Shown: piece by piece, positions 32,960 to 40,509 of the stretch
Layout of the letters: each line of letters starts with the position of its first letter
Numbering within the stretch: the first letter of the stretch is position 1
Notes under the pieces: generated by a model
Told to the model about the DNA's origin: nothing
What the model saw: only the letters and a program-made list of their open reading frames with translations
Database searches by the model: none
Program-made: the position numbers and the translations under genes
NCBI GenBank assembly: GCA_902625125.1
Contig: CACOAB010000004.1
Coordinates: 1 to 64,000 of the forward strand
Source: an uncultured Pelagibacteraceae bacterium
GTDB taxonomy: Bacteria > Pseudomonadota > Alphaproteobacteria > Pelagibacterales > Pelagibacteraceae
Length of the DNA stretch: 64,000 nt
Reading direction: 5' to 3'

Positions 32960-33352
32960 ATGGTTGAAGCACAATTACTTTCAAAAAATCAACAAATAGT
33001 TTTAGATATAATTGAAAACGCAAAAGCACCTTTAAAAGCTTACTCAATTTTATTCAACGTACAAAAAAAAGGAATAAATGCCCCCCAACAAATTTATAGA
33101 GCATTGGATAAATTAATTGAGATTGGGAAAATTCATAAAATTGAAAGTAAAAATGCTTTTGTTGCTTGCAAGAATGCTAATTGTGAAGTTTCAAAAGCTA
33201 CAGCATTTTCAATTTGTGAGCGCTGCGAAAAAGTTGAAGAGTTGAATGATTTAAAACTTTCAAAATATTTATCTAGCTACAGTGACAAAACTGGAATGAA
33301 ATACAAAAAATATAATTTAGAATTTTTTGGTTTGTGTAAAAAGTGCAAATAA
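32960..33352 (+). CDS. zur: Fur-family regulator, Zur
   Basis: Zinc-responsive repressor (130 aa). The N-terminal winged helix includes LSKNQQIVLDIIENAKAPLKAYSIL and GINAPQQIYRALDKL (the recognition helix), and the structural zinc site has two Cys pairs, CERC near residue 91 and CKKC at the C-terminus, together with CKNANC in between. It closes the znuC-znuB run and is assigned to Zur over Fur from that position and the Zur boxes upstream of the operon. Self-repression is likely. Confidence 0.88.
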   Translation: MVEAQLLSKNQQIVLDIIENAKAPLKAYSILFNVQKKGINAPQQIYRALDKLIEIGKIHKIESKNAFVACKNANCEVSKATAFSICERCEKVEELNDLKLSKYLSSYSDKTGMKYKKYNLEFFGLCKKCK

Positions 33353-33485
33353 AAAACAAAATAAGCTAATCTCAAAAAATCATAAGCATATCTTCCATAA
33401 TTCACTTTTTAGTTGAAATACGGTTACAATACACACTACATTTTGTTACATTAGTAAAAAAAATTAATAACTCTAGGGGGGTTAA

Positions 33486-34490
33486 ATGAAATCAATAACT
33501 AAAATACTGGCAGTTATATTCGCTGCCTTGTTTTTTAATAATATAGCTAACGCGGCTTGTGGAAAAATAACTTATGCTAATATGAATTGGGCTTCGGCTT
33601 CATTAATGGCAAATGTAGATAAAATAATTTTAGAGAAAGGTTTTGGATGTGAGGTTGAATTAGTTCCAGGTGATACTATGCCATCTTTCACTTCAATGAA
33701 TGAAAAAGGAGCTCCAGATGTTGCACCAGAGCTTTGGGCAAACTCTGTAATGAATCCTTTAAAGAAAGCTGTTGGCGAGAAGAGAATTCATATCGTTAAT
33801 AAAAATCCAATATCTGGATTAGGTGAGGGATGGTTTGTTAATCCTGCAGTTGTAGAAAAACACAACATAAAAACTGTTCAAGATTTACTTAAAAGACCTG
33901 ACTTATTTCCGCATCCAGAGGATAAAAGTAAAGGAGCTTTCGTTGGATGTCCAGCAGGATGGGGATGTCAATTAATTAACAATCAATTGTTTAAAGCTTT
34001 TGATATGGAGGCAAAAGGTTGGAAATTAGTAGATCCAGGTTCTGCAGCCGGACTTGATGCTTCTATGACAAAAGCTAATGAGAGAGGTGAAAATTGGGTT
34101 GGTTATTATTGGAGTCCAACAACCTTAATTGGAAAGTATGATATGAGACTTTTAGATTTTGGAGTTAAATGGGGTGGAGATGATAATTGGCACAATTGTT
34201 TAGTTAAATCTGAACAAGAATGTTCAACTCCAAAAAAATCAACGTGGGTACAATCAGAAGTTTATTCAGTTGCAACTGATAACTTTAAAAAAACTGCTGG
34301 ATCTGATGCTATGAAATATATGAAGAATAGAATCTATCCTGGAGCAGTTATGAATTCCATGTTGGTATACATGGATGCAAATCAGGCAGAGGGAGAAGAT
34401 GCAGCAATGGAGTTTATGACTAAACACGAAAAAATTTGGTCTAAATGGGTTTCTTCTTCAGTTGCAAAAAAAATTAAAGCAGGAATTTAG
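33486..34490 (+). CDS. Glycine betaine/proline-type ABC transporter substrate-binding protein (ProX-like)
   Basis: Periplasmic binding protein of the OpuAC family (334 aa). The signal peptide is MKSITKILAVIFAALFFNN to ANA. The mature protein starts CGKITYANMNWASASLMANV, with the aromatic residues that cage quaternary ammonium groups (Trp in MNWAS, in APELWAN and in GEGWFVN, and the YYWSP string). It would bind glycine betaine, proline betaine, choline or a related methylamine; the exact ligand is open. The ribosome site is strong and odd, six G's shortly before the ATG. It is followed by its permease 17 bases later. Confidence 0.88.
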   Translation: MKSITKILAVIFAALFFNNIANAACGKITYANMNWASASLMANVDKIILEKGFGCEVELVPGDTMPSFTSMNEKGAPDVAPELWANSVMNPLKKAVGEKRIHIVNKNPISGLGEGWFVNPAVVEKHNIKTVQDLLKRPDLFPHPEDKSKGAFVGCPAGWGCQLINNQLFKAFDMEAKGWKLVDPGSAAGLDASMTKANERGENWVGYYWSPTTLIGKYDMRLLDFGVKWGGDDNWHNCLVKSEQECSTPKKSTWVQSEVYSVATDNFKKTAGSDAMKYMKNRIYPGAVMNSMLVYMDANQAEGEDAAMEFMTKHEKIWSKWVSSSVAKKIKAGI

Positions 34491-34507
34491 ATAAAAAACT
34501 GTTTTAA

Positions 34508-35398
34508 ATGCAATTAGACTTTTTCTTAAAATTTCCTTCTATGGAAAGGGAAAATTTAAGAGATTTAAAGAAAGGTATAGATCTTACCTTCAAAGATTTT
34601 TCCCGAGAATATGGAAATTCAATAGAGGGCTTTTTCAGCCCTCTATTAAAATTTTTGGTATGGTTTGAGAAATTTTTAATTACAACTCCTTGGCCTATAA
34701 TAATTTTTTTAATCTCATTTTTAGCTTGGTTGAGTTCAAGAAGTATAAAATTATCAATCGGTACAGCAGTAAGTTTTTTTGTTATTGGTTATTTTGGCAT
34801 GTGGAAAGATACTATGTCCACCATGGCAATCATTTCAGTGGCCACTTTAATTTGTTTATTCCTAGGCACTCCTATAGGAATTTTGATGGCTAGATCTGAA
34901 AGACTAAAGAATATCTTGTCACCAATTTTAGATATGATGCAAACAATTCCGACTTTCGTATACTTAATACCAATTATTATGCTTTTAGGAATTGGAAAAG
35001 TGCCTGGTTTATTAGCTGTTTGTGTGTATGCAATTCCACCAATTGTACGACTTACAAATTTAGGAATTAGAGAAGTTGATAGGAGAATAGTTGAAGCAGC
35101 AAAAGCCTTAGGAATAAAAAAGAGAGTAATTTTGTTTAAAATAGAAATACCATTAGCTTTACCGTCAATTATGACTGGAGTAAATCAAACTATAATGATG
35201 GCACTAGCGATGGTAGTAATTGCATCAATGATCGGTGTAAGCGGGTTAGGCGTTCCGATCTTAAGATCTATTTCTAATCAGTTTCTTGCTTTGGGCTTGA
35301 TGAATGGATTAGCTATTGTAACATTAGCAATTATATTTGATCGTATCTCTCAAAATTACGCTAAAAGAATTCAAAAACATAAAGAGGCAAAAAAATAA
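34508..35398 (+). CDS. Glycine betaine/proline-type ABC transporter permease (ProW-like)
   Basis: Inner-membrane permease (296 aa) with seven or so hydrophobic segments. The EAA loop, the contact point for the ATPase, is IVEAAKALGIKKRVILFKIEIPLALP near residue 200, and TIPTFVYLIPIIMLLGIGKVPG precedes it. MALAMVVIASMIGVSGLGVPIL is the family signature. The ProV-type ATPase is not the next gene; the downstream gene is on the other strand. The transporter therefore needs an ATPase encoded outside this window. Confidence 0.9.
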   Translation: MQLDFFLKFPSMERENLRDLKKGIDLTFKDFSREYGNSIEGFFSPLLKFLVWFEKFLITTPWPIIIFLISFLAWLSSRSIKLSIGTAVSFFVIGYFGMWKDTMSTMAIISVATLICLFLGTPIGILMARSERLKNILSPILDMMQTIPTFVYLIPIIMLLGIGKVPGLLAVCVYAIPPIVRLTNLGIREVDRRIVEAAKALGIKKRVILFKIEIPLALPSIMTGVNQTIMMALAMVVIASMIGVSGLGVPILRSISNQFLALGLMNGLAIVTLAIIFDRISQNYAKRIQKHKEAKK

Positions 35399-36307
35399 TC
35401 ATTTTAAATTGTTTAAGTATTTAATATGCTTAGGAGTAATTTCACAACAGCCTCCAATAATTTTTGCTCCCTTATTCTTTAATTTTTTACAAATTTCAAA
35501 AAACTTCTTTGGCGTAAGATCTTTTCTTTTCCCAAGCTGAACCTTAGGATTATTTGAGTCCGGTTTCCAACCTGGTGGAATATGTTCAAAAGCATTAATT
35601 TTAAATCCAAATGGAACTCTAAGTTTTTTTGCGTCTTTCATCACTTCATTTAAATCCTCGTATGAAACACAAGAGGCCATAATCCCGATAGGTTTATGTT
35701 TTTGGACTTTTTTTGCTACCGTTAAAAATTTTTCACCTGATGGCAACAATCCTTTATTCCTAATGTGTATACCAACTAAAATTTTTTTTTTGTATTTTTT
35801 AATTGCATTTAAACCTAATAAACACTCTTGCCAACTACTCATCACATCTAAATAAAAAAAATCTACGTACGGATTAAGGTATCTAGCCTGAGAACTGAAA
35901 CTTTTTTTTATAAAGTTAAGATCTTTTCCAAGATCAGCAAAATAAGTAAAGTTTTGAGGTGGTAAACTTCCAGCGATTAAAACTTTTTTTTTAGACATGG
36001 CTACGGCTTTTTTTGCTAATTTACCTGCCAACGCATTTAGATTTTTATATTCTTTTGTCAGTCCATTTTCCATCAATCTTCTTTTTCTGCTGCCAAAACT
36101 ATTCGTTACTATAATTTCTGCTCCGGCTTTGATAAAATCTAGATGAGTTCTGACAACTGTTTTGTGGTATTTTCGAATATATAAAGCTGAGGCTCCCCAT
36201 AAAGTCCCATGAGGTTTAACTCCTCGATTAAGAAGTTCTTGGCCCATCCCTCCATCTAAAATTCTTGTTTTTTGAAAAAAATAATTATCCAGAAACTTCA
36301 ATTCCAA
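35399..36307 (-). CDS. Homocysteine S-methyltransferase family protein
   Basis: Zinc-dependent methyltransferase (302 aa) of the MmuM/BHMT type, which moves a methyl group from S-methylmethionine, betaine or a related donor to homocysteine to make methionine. ILDGGMGQELLNRG opens it; the zinc cysteines are in IMASCVSYEDLN near residue 212 and the GGCCEIT pair near 290. The donor cannot be told. A betaine-type importer converges on it, which makes a methylated-amine donor tempting but unproved. Its first codons overlap the 3' end of the small membrane gene upstream by 23 bases. Confidence 0.85.
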   Translation of the reverse strand: MELKFLDNYFFQKTRILDGGMGQELLNRGVKPHGTLWGASALYIRKYHKTVVRTHLDFIKAGAEIIVTNSFGSRKRRLMENGLTKEYKNLNALAGKLAKKAVAMSKKKVLIAGSLPPQNFTYFADLGKDLNFIKKSFSSQARYLNPYVDFFYLDVMSSWQECLLGLNAIKKYKKKILVGIHIRNKGLLPSGEKFLTVAKKVQKHKPIGIMASCVSYEDLNEVMKDAKKLRVPFGFKINAFEHIPPGWKPDSNNPKVQLGKRKDLTPKKFFEICKKLKNKGAKIIGGCCEITPKHIKYLNNLK

Positions 36308-36470
36308 AAAAAGTAGATAAAAAAACTATGATCGCAAATATTGCAAACCACATAAACCATTGAGATGTTACTTTGACCAAAGAACCTTTATCTATACCTT
36401 TCCAAGGCATAAACGTGTATGTGGCCAGAGTAACTAAAATTAAAAATAAAAGTAAATTTGTTAAAGTCAT
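36285..36470 (-). CDS. Small two-helix membrane protein of unknown function
   Basis: A 61-aa ORF with two hydrophobic segments, LLLFLILVTLATYTFMPW and WFMWFAIFAIIVFLSTFFG, joined by a short polar loop (KGIDKGSLVKVTSQ). It lies one base after the prpC stop and overlaps the homocysteine methyltransferase start. The tight coupling and clean hairpin topology support a real gene. I do not recognise it. Confidence 0.6.
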   Translation of the reverse strand: MTLTNLLLFLILVTLATYTFMPWKGIDKGSLVKVTSQWFMWFAIFAIIVFLSTFFGIEVSG

Positions 36471-37595
36471 TTATCTTTGGTTTAATAACATTACTTCTCT
36501 CACCTCTGCACCTCTATATTTAGATAAAGGTCTAATTAATTTGTTAGAAGTATGCTGTTCCATTATGTGTGCAGACCAACCTGTTATTCGTGACATAACG
36601 AAAATCGGCGTGTAGAAATCAATGTCAATTCCCATCATGTAATAAGTTGGACCACACGGAAAGTCTACATTAGGGTGAATATTCTTTTTATCTATCATTA
36701 CTTTTTCTAAAATTTCATACATTCTCGTATACTTTTCTTTTTTTAAAAGCTTAGCTACTTTAAACATGTAGTGTTTCATTGTAGGCACTCTAGAGTCTCC
36801 TGTTCTGTAAACTCTGTGACCAAATCCCATAACAACTTTCTTTTTATTTAATGCGTTTTCAATCCAAGCTTTAGCTTTTTCTGGTTTTCCAATTTCTTTC
36901 ATCATATGCATTACAGCTTCGTTTGCCCCACCATGTAATGGACCTTTCAAAGAAGCTATGGCTCCAGTGATAGCCCCGTGTAAATCTGATAAACTTGAGG
37001 TAATTGTTCTTGCAGTGAAAGTTGAAACATTAAAACTATGTTCCGCATAAAGAATTAAAGAAATATCAAAAGCTCTTACAATTTCTTTATCTGGCACTTT
37101 ATTGAACATCATTTTAAAGAAATTTTCTGAAAATGATAAATTTTTACTAGGTGCAATTATACTTTTACCTTTTCTTGCTCTGAAATAGGCAGCAACTGCT
37201 GTAGGAGTTTTAGCAAAAATTCTCATTGCTTTTCTCATGTTAGCTTTAGGAGAATTATCTTTAGTATCTTTATCCTCTAAAGCCATCAAACTCACACATG
37301 TTCTAATCACGTCCATAGGATGAGCATTTTTTGGCATTTTTTTAATATCACTTAATATTTGTTTTGAAAGTTTTCTCTCAGATCTTTCTTGTTTAATAAA
37401 TTTTTTAAGCTGATTTTTGTTTGGCAGTTCACCATTAAGAACAAGATAAGCTACTTCTTCAAAGTCACATTTATCGCAAAGCTCTTGAACCGTGTAACCC
37501 CTATATGTTAATGCACTTAATTCTGGAACTACATGAGATATTGTAGTTTCATCAACTACTATACCAAGCAACCCTTTTTTTATTTCTTCACTCAT
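36471..37595 (-). CDS. prpC: Citrate/2-methylcitrate synthase
   Basis: Citrate-synthase-family enzyme (374 aa) that would join propionyl-CoA and oxaloacetate to 2-methylcitrate. GPLHGGANEAVMHMM near residue 215 holds the first catalytic His, VMGFGHRVYRTGDSR near 255 the second, and DFPCGPTYYMMGID the catalytic Asp region. The short ~375-aa size is the methylcitrate-type family. It abuts prpB (one-base overlap), which makes PrpC the best choice over the TCA enzyme, although dual use is possible. Confidence 0.88.
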   Translation of the reverse strand: MSEEIKKGLLGIVVDETTISHVVPELSALTYRGYTVQELCDKCDFEEVAYLVLNGELPNKNQLKKFIKQERSERKLSKQILSDIKKMPKNAHPMDVIRTCVSLMALEDKDTKDNSPKANMRKAMRIFAKTPTAVAAYFRARKGKSIIAPSKNLSFSENFFKMMFNKVPDKEIVRAFDISLILYAEHSFNVSTFTARTITSSLSDLHGAITGAIASLKGPLHGGANEAVMHMMKEIGKPEKAKAWIENALNKKKVVMGFGHRVYRTGDSRVPTMKHYMFKVAKLLKKEKYTRMYEILEKVMIDKKNIHPNVDFPCGPTYYMMGIDIDFYTPIFVMSRITGWSAHIMEQHTSNKLIRPLSKYRGAEVREVMLLNQR

Positions 37596-38491
37596 TATTC
37601 ATGCCCTTCTGTAGAAAAATCAGTAATTTTTTTATCTGGCGTATTGTACTTCTCATATTCTACTAACTCGTACAACCTTTTTCTAGTCTGCATTTTGTCA
37701 ATTATATTATTTTGATGACCGTCGTTAAATATTGATTTTAACCCTATTTCTACATTTTGCATTGCAAGTCTTTGTGTGCTTACTGGGTAAATAACAACGT
37801 TATAACCTAAATTTTCTAATTGTTTTTTACTTAATAATTTTGTTTTTCCAAACTCTGTCATGTTAGCAAGCAAATAACCTTTAGCTAAATTTCTAACTTT
37901 TTCAAATTCACTTTCATCTTTCATAGCCTCAGGAAAAATCATATCAGCCCCTGCATCTTCGTAAGCTTTAATTCTATCTAATGTTTTATCTAAACCCTCA
38001 ACAGAATTTGCATCTGTTCTTGCAATTATTAGAAAATTTTTATCTTTTCTAGCCCTTACTGACTCTTGAATCTTTTTTACCATTATATCTCTAGGTACAA
38101 GTTCTTTATTATCAAGATGGCCACATCTTTTTTCAGCTATTTGATCTTCCAAATGACAACCGGCTAAACCTTTGTTTTCAAAAACCTCAATTGTTTTTTT
38201 ACAATTTCCAAACCCTGTATCAATATCAACAATTGTTGGCAGATCAGTAACCCTTGCTATCTGGTTGCTTCGATAACTAACTTGGTCTAAAGATGTTAAA
38301 CCAATATCAGGTAATCCAAGATCATTAGACATAACACCACCTGAAACGTAAACCCCATCAAATCCTATTTCGGCTATTAATTTTGCACACAGCGGATTGT
38401 AGGCCCCTGGAAATCTTAATAGTTTATTTGATTTTAAAGTTTTAACTAAATCTGAACGTTTTTCTGATACTGTTTTTTTAGTAAAATGCAT
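37595..38491 (-). CDS. prpB: 2-methylisocitrate lyase
   Basis: Isocitrate-lyase/PEP-mutase family enzyme (298 aa) that splits 2-methylisocitrate into pyruvate and succinate. IVDIDTGFGNCKKTIEVFE near residue 85 holds the metal-binding Asp, and LEDQIAEKRCGHLDNK near 117 the catalytic KRCGH motif. With prpC it removes propionyl-CoA. No prpD dehydratase is present in the window; aconitase or an unlinked PrpD would have to do that step. Confidence 0.92.
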   Translation of the reverse strand: MHFTKKTVSEKRSDLVKTLKSNKLLRFPGAYNPLCAKLIAEIGFDGVYVSGGVMSNDLGLPDIGLTSLDQVSYRSNQIARVTDLPTIVDIDTGFGNCKKTIEVFENKGLAGCHLEDQIAEKRCGHLDNKELVPRDIMVKKIQESVRARKDKNFLIIARTDANSVEGLDKTLDRIKAYEDAGADMIFPEAMKDESEFEKVRNLAKGYLLANMTEFGKTKLLSKKQLENLGYNVVIYPVSTQRLAMQNVEIGLKSIFNDGHQNNIIDKMQTRKRLYELVEYEKYNTPDKKITDFSTEGHE

Positions 38492-38533
38492 TCGTGATGA
38501 TTTATATTAGAGCAACGTATAAAAATCAAAGAT

Positions 38534-39133
38534 TTATTTTAATAGTATAAATAAACCAGTTAAAACCAATAGAACAGCAAGTAAATATTCTATAATTTTT
38601 TTTATTTTTATATCTGTCACAAATTTTCTTAAGCCGCTACCAAAAAGTGCCCATAGACTAATTGTTGGAAAACATATTACAGCAGCTGTGATTGTAACAA
38701 ATGAAATTCCAACAAAAATGTTTTCTTCAGTTGGAAAAAAACCTGAAGCCACTGTTACTGCTATTGACCATGCTTTTGGATTTATAAACTGAAATAAAGA
38801 AGCTTCATAGAATTTTAAAGGTCTTCCAGATTCTTTTTGGCTCATACTGAATGAACCAATCATTTTCCATCCAAGATAAACTAAATAAATAAAACATAAA
38901 ATTTTCATATAAAATTGGACCTGAGGATAAAGTAAAAATAAATTTGCTAAACCAAAACAGGTTAAACCAATTTGAAAAATATGACCTAAAGGAATTCCAA
39001 TTAGATGAGGAAGAGTTCTGATAAAACCAAACTTCATTCCTGACGCTGTTAACATCGCGTTATTAGGACCTGGAGTAAAAAACATAGTAAAATAAAAAGC
39101 GGATAATGCTGAAAATAATGCAAAAGTTATCAT
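38534..39133 (-). CDS. LysE/RhtB family amino-acid exporter
   Basis: Membrane protein of 199 aa with about six hydrophobic segments. FFTPGPNNAMLTASGMKFGF near residue 19 is the LysE/RhtB N-terminal signature, and FQFINPKAWSIAVTV near 110 is the central motif. It would export an amino acid or related metabolite such as threonine or homoserine. Its start overlaps the gph stop by four bases, so it is translated with gph. Confidence 0.85.
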   Translation of the reverse strand: MITFALFSALSAFYFTMFFTPGPNNAMLTASGMKFGFIRTLPHLIGIPLGHIFQIGLTCFGLANLFLLYPQVQFYMKILCFIYLVYLGWKMIGSFSMSQKESGRPLKFYEASLFQFINPKAWSIAVTVASGFFPTEENIFVGISFVTITAAVICFPTISLWALFGSGLRKFVTDIKIKKIIEYLLAVLLVLTGLFILLK

Positions 39134-39792
39134 AAATATTTTTCTATTATTTTTTCAAATCCTACAAAGTCACTAATTAACTCATCGTGCTTAATTTCTT
39201 TCTCAGATTTTTCAGTATATCCATCTTTGACCAACACAAAGGGTAAATTAGCATTATGAGCTGAATTGGCATCCACTTCACTATCGCCAACCATAATTGT
39301 TTTTTTTAAATCTCCTCCAATGATTTCAACAACATCGGTCAAATGTCTTGGATCAGGTTTGTTAAATGAAAATGTGTCACAACCAGCAACGTATTCAAAG
39401 TACTTATACATATTTAATTTCTTTAAAAGATCTACAGCTAAGCTTTCTTGTTTATTGGTACACACGCCCATAGAAATATTTTTATTTTTTGCCCAATTCA
39501 AAAATTCTATAGATCCGTTTAGCGGTTGACTATTTTTATCAATATTTTTTGCATAATAGTCCAGAAACTCCTTAGTCATTTCTTTTTTTATTTTTTCATC
39601 TTTTATTTCTTCTTTAAAAGATCTTTGCATCATCACCCACGCCCCTTTACCTGCCAAGGATTTAATATCTGATAATTTTTTTTCAGCGTGGCCAAACTTT
39701 TTCATAACATGATTGTGGGCTGCCATTAAATCTGGAGCAGTATTGACTATAGTTCCGTCTAAATCGAAAAGAATTGTATAAATTTGAGTCAT
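39130..39792 (-). CDS. gph: Phosphoglycolate phosphatase-like HAD hydrolase
   Basis: HAD-superfamily phosphatase (220 aa). The four motifs are visible: the nucleophile Asp in LFDLDGTIVNTAPDL, the Thr in GVCTNKQESLA, the Lys in FSFNKPDPRH, and the acid pair in MVGDSEVDANSAHNA. The cap domain is the helical type of Gph. It would remove 2-phosphoglycolate. In other alphaproteobacteria gph often stands beside glmU and glmS, and it does here, though on the opposite strand. Confidence 0.85.
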   Translation of the reverse strand: MTQIYTILFDLDGTIVNTAPDLMAAHNHVMKKFGHAEKKLSDIKSLAGKGAWVMMQRSFKEEIKDEKIKKEMTKEFLDYYAKNIDKNSQPLNGSIEFLNWAKNKNISMGVCTNKQESLAVDLLKKLNMYKYFEYVAGCDTFSFNKPDPRHLTDVVEIIGGDLKKTIMVGDSEVDANSAHNANLPFVLVKDGYTEKSEKEIKHDELISDFVGFEKIIEKYL

Positions 39793-39861
39793 TTTAAAAG
39801 TATTAAAAAGAAATATTTTGTGACTTATTTCAGTTACATTAATAATGTAAAGAAATTTTTA

Positions 39862-40509
39862 ATGAAAAGAAATAATAAATTGAATAAAGCTAACGCTTAC
39901 CGGCTTTCTCAAGAAGTTTTAAGAAATAATGCTTTGGCAAAAGGTGTCAGTCTTATTGCTCCAGAGACGATTTTCTTGTCTCAAGACACTTCATTTGGAA
40001 AAAATGTTACTGTTGAGCCTTATGTAGTTTTTGGTCCTAAAGTTAAAATTGGCAATAACTCACATATAAAATCTTTTAGTCACATAGAGGGAACGACAAT
40101 AGAAAAAAATGTTGTGGTAGGACCTTACGCTAGATTAAGAGAAGGAACTATTTTAAAAGAAAATACAAAAATCGGAAATTTTGTAGAAACAAAAAAATCA
40201 AACATAAACAAAAATTCAAAAGTTAATCATCTATCTTATATTGGTGATGCATCTATCGGAAAGAATTCTAACATTGGTGCAGGAACTATTACCTGTAACT
40301 ATGATGGCGTAAAAAAATCTAAAACAAATATTTCTGATAATGTATTTATAGGGTCTAATTCTTCATTAGTTGCACCAATAAAAATTGATAAAGATAGTGT
40401 GATAGGTGCAGGATCTGTAATAACTAAAAATGTTAAAAAGAAAACATTAGCTTTAACAAGATCTACTCAGCTTGAGGTTAAAAACTATAAAAGAAAGAAA
40501 CAAAAATAA
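39862..40509 (+). CDS. GlmU reduced to its acetyltransferase half
   Basis: A left-handed beta-helix protein of 215 aa that matches only the C-terminal half of GlmU (glucosamine-1-phosphate acetyltransferase). KANAYRLSQEVLRNNALAKG is the helix that links the two domains in full GlmU; then EPYVVFGPKVKIG, KSFSHIEGTT, GPYARLRE, GNFVETKKS, NHLSYIGDASIG and TCNYDGVKK follow in the right order, with the substrate residues in place. The N-terminal pyrophosphorylase (~230 aa) is absent: gph on the other strand fills that space. The track's start at 39784 overlaps gph; ATG 39862 is preferred. It is followed by glmS without a gap. Confidence 0.85.
   Translation: MKRNNKLNKANAYRLSQEVLRNNALAKGVSLIAPETIFLSQDTSFGKNVTVEPYVVFGPKVKIGNNSHIKSFSHIEGTTIEKNVVVGPYARLREGTILKENTKIGNFVETKKSNINKNSKVNHLSYIGDASIGKNSNIGAGTITCNYDGVKKSKTNISDNVFIGSNSSLVAPIKIDKDSVIGAGSVITKNVKKKTLALTRSTQLEVKNYKRKKQK

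Noticed and set aside
32255-32974. 239-aa minus-strand ORF over znuB
   Set aside because: znuB is a full permease in an operon; the minus frame is a shadow of its hydrophobic codons.
35380-36470. SAM riboswitch upstream of the homocysteine methyltransferase
   Set aside because: SAR11 has such riboswitches, but the gene here starts inside another gene, leaving no leader for an aptamer.
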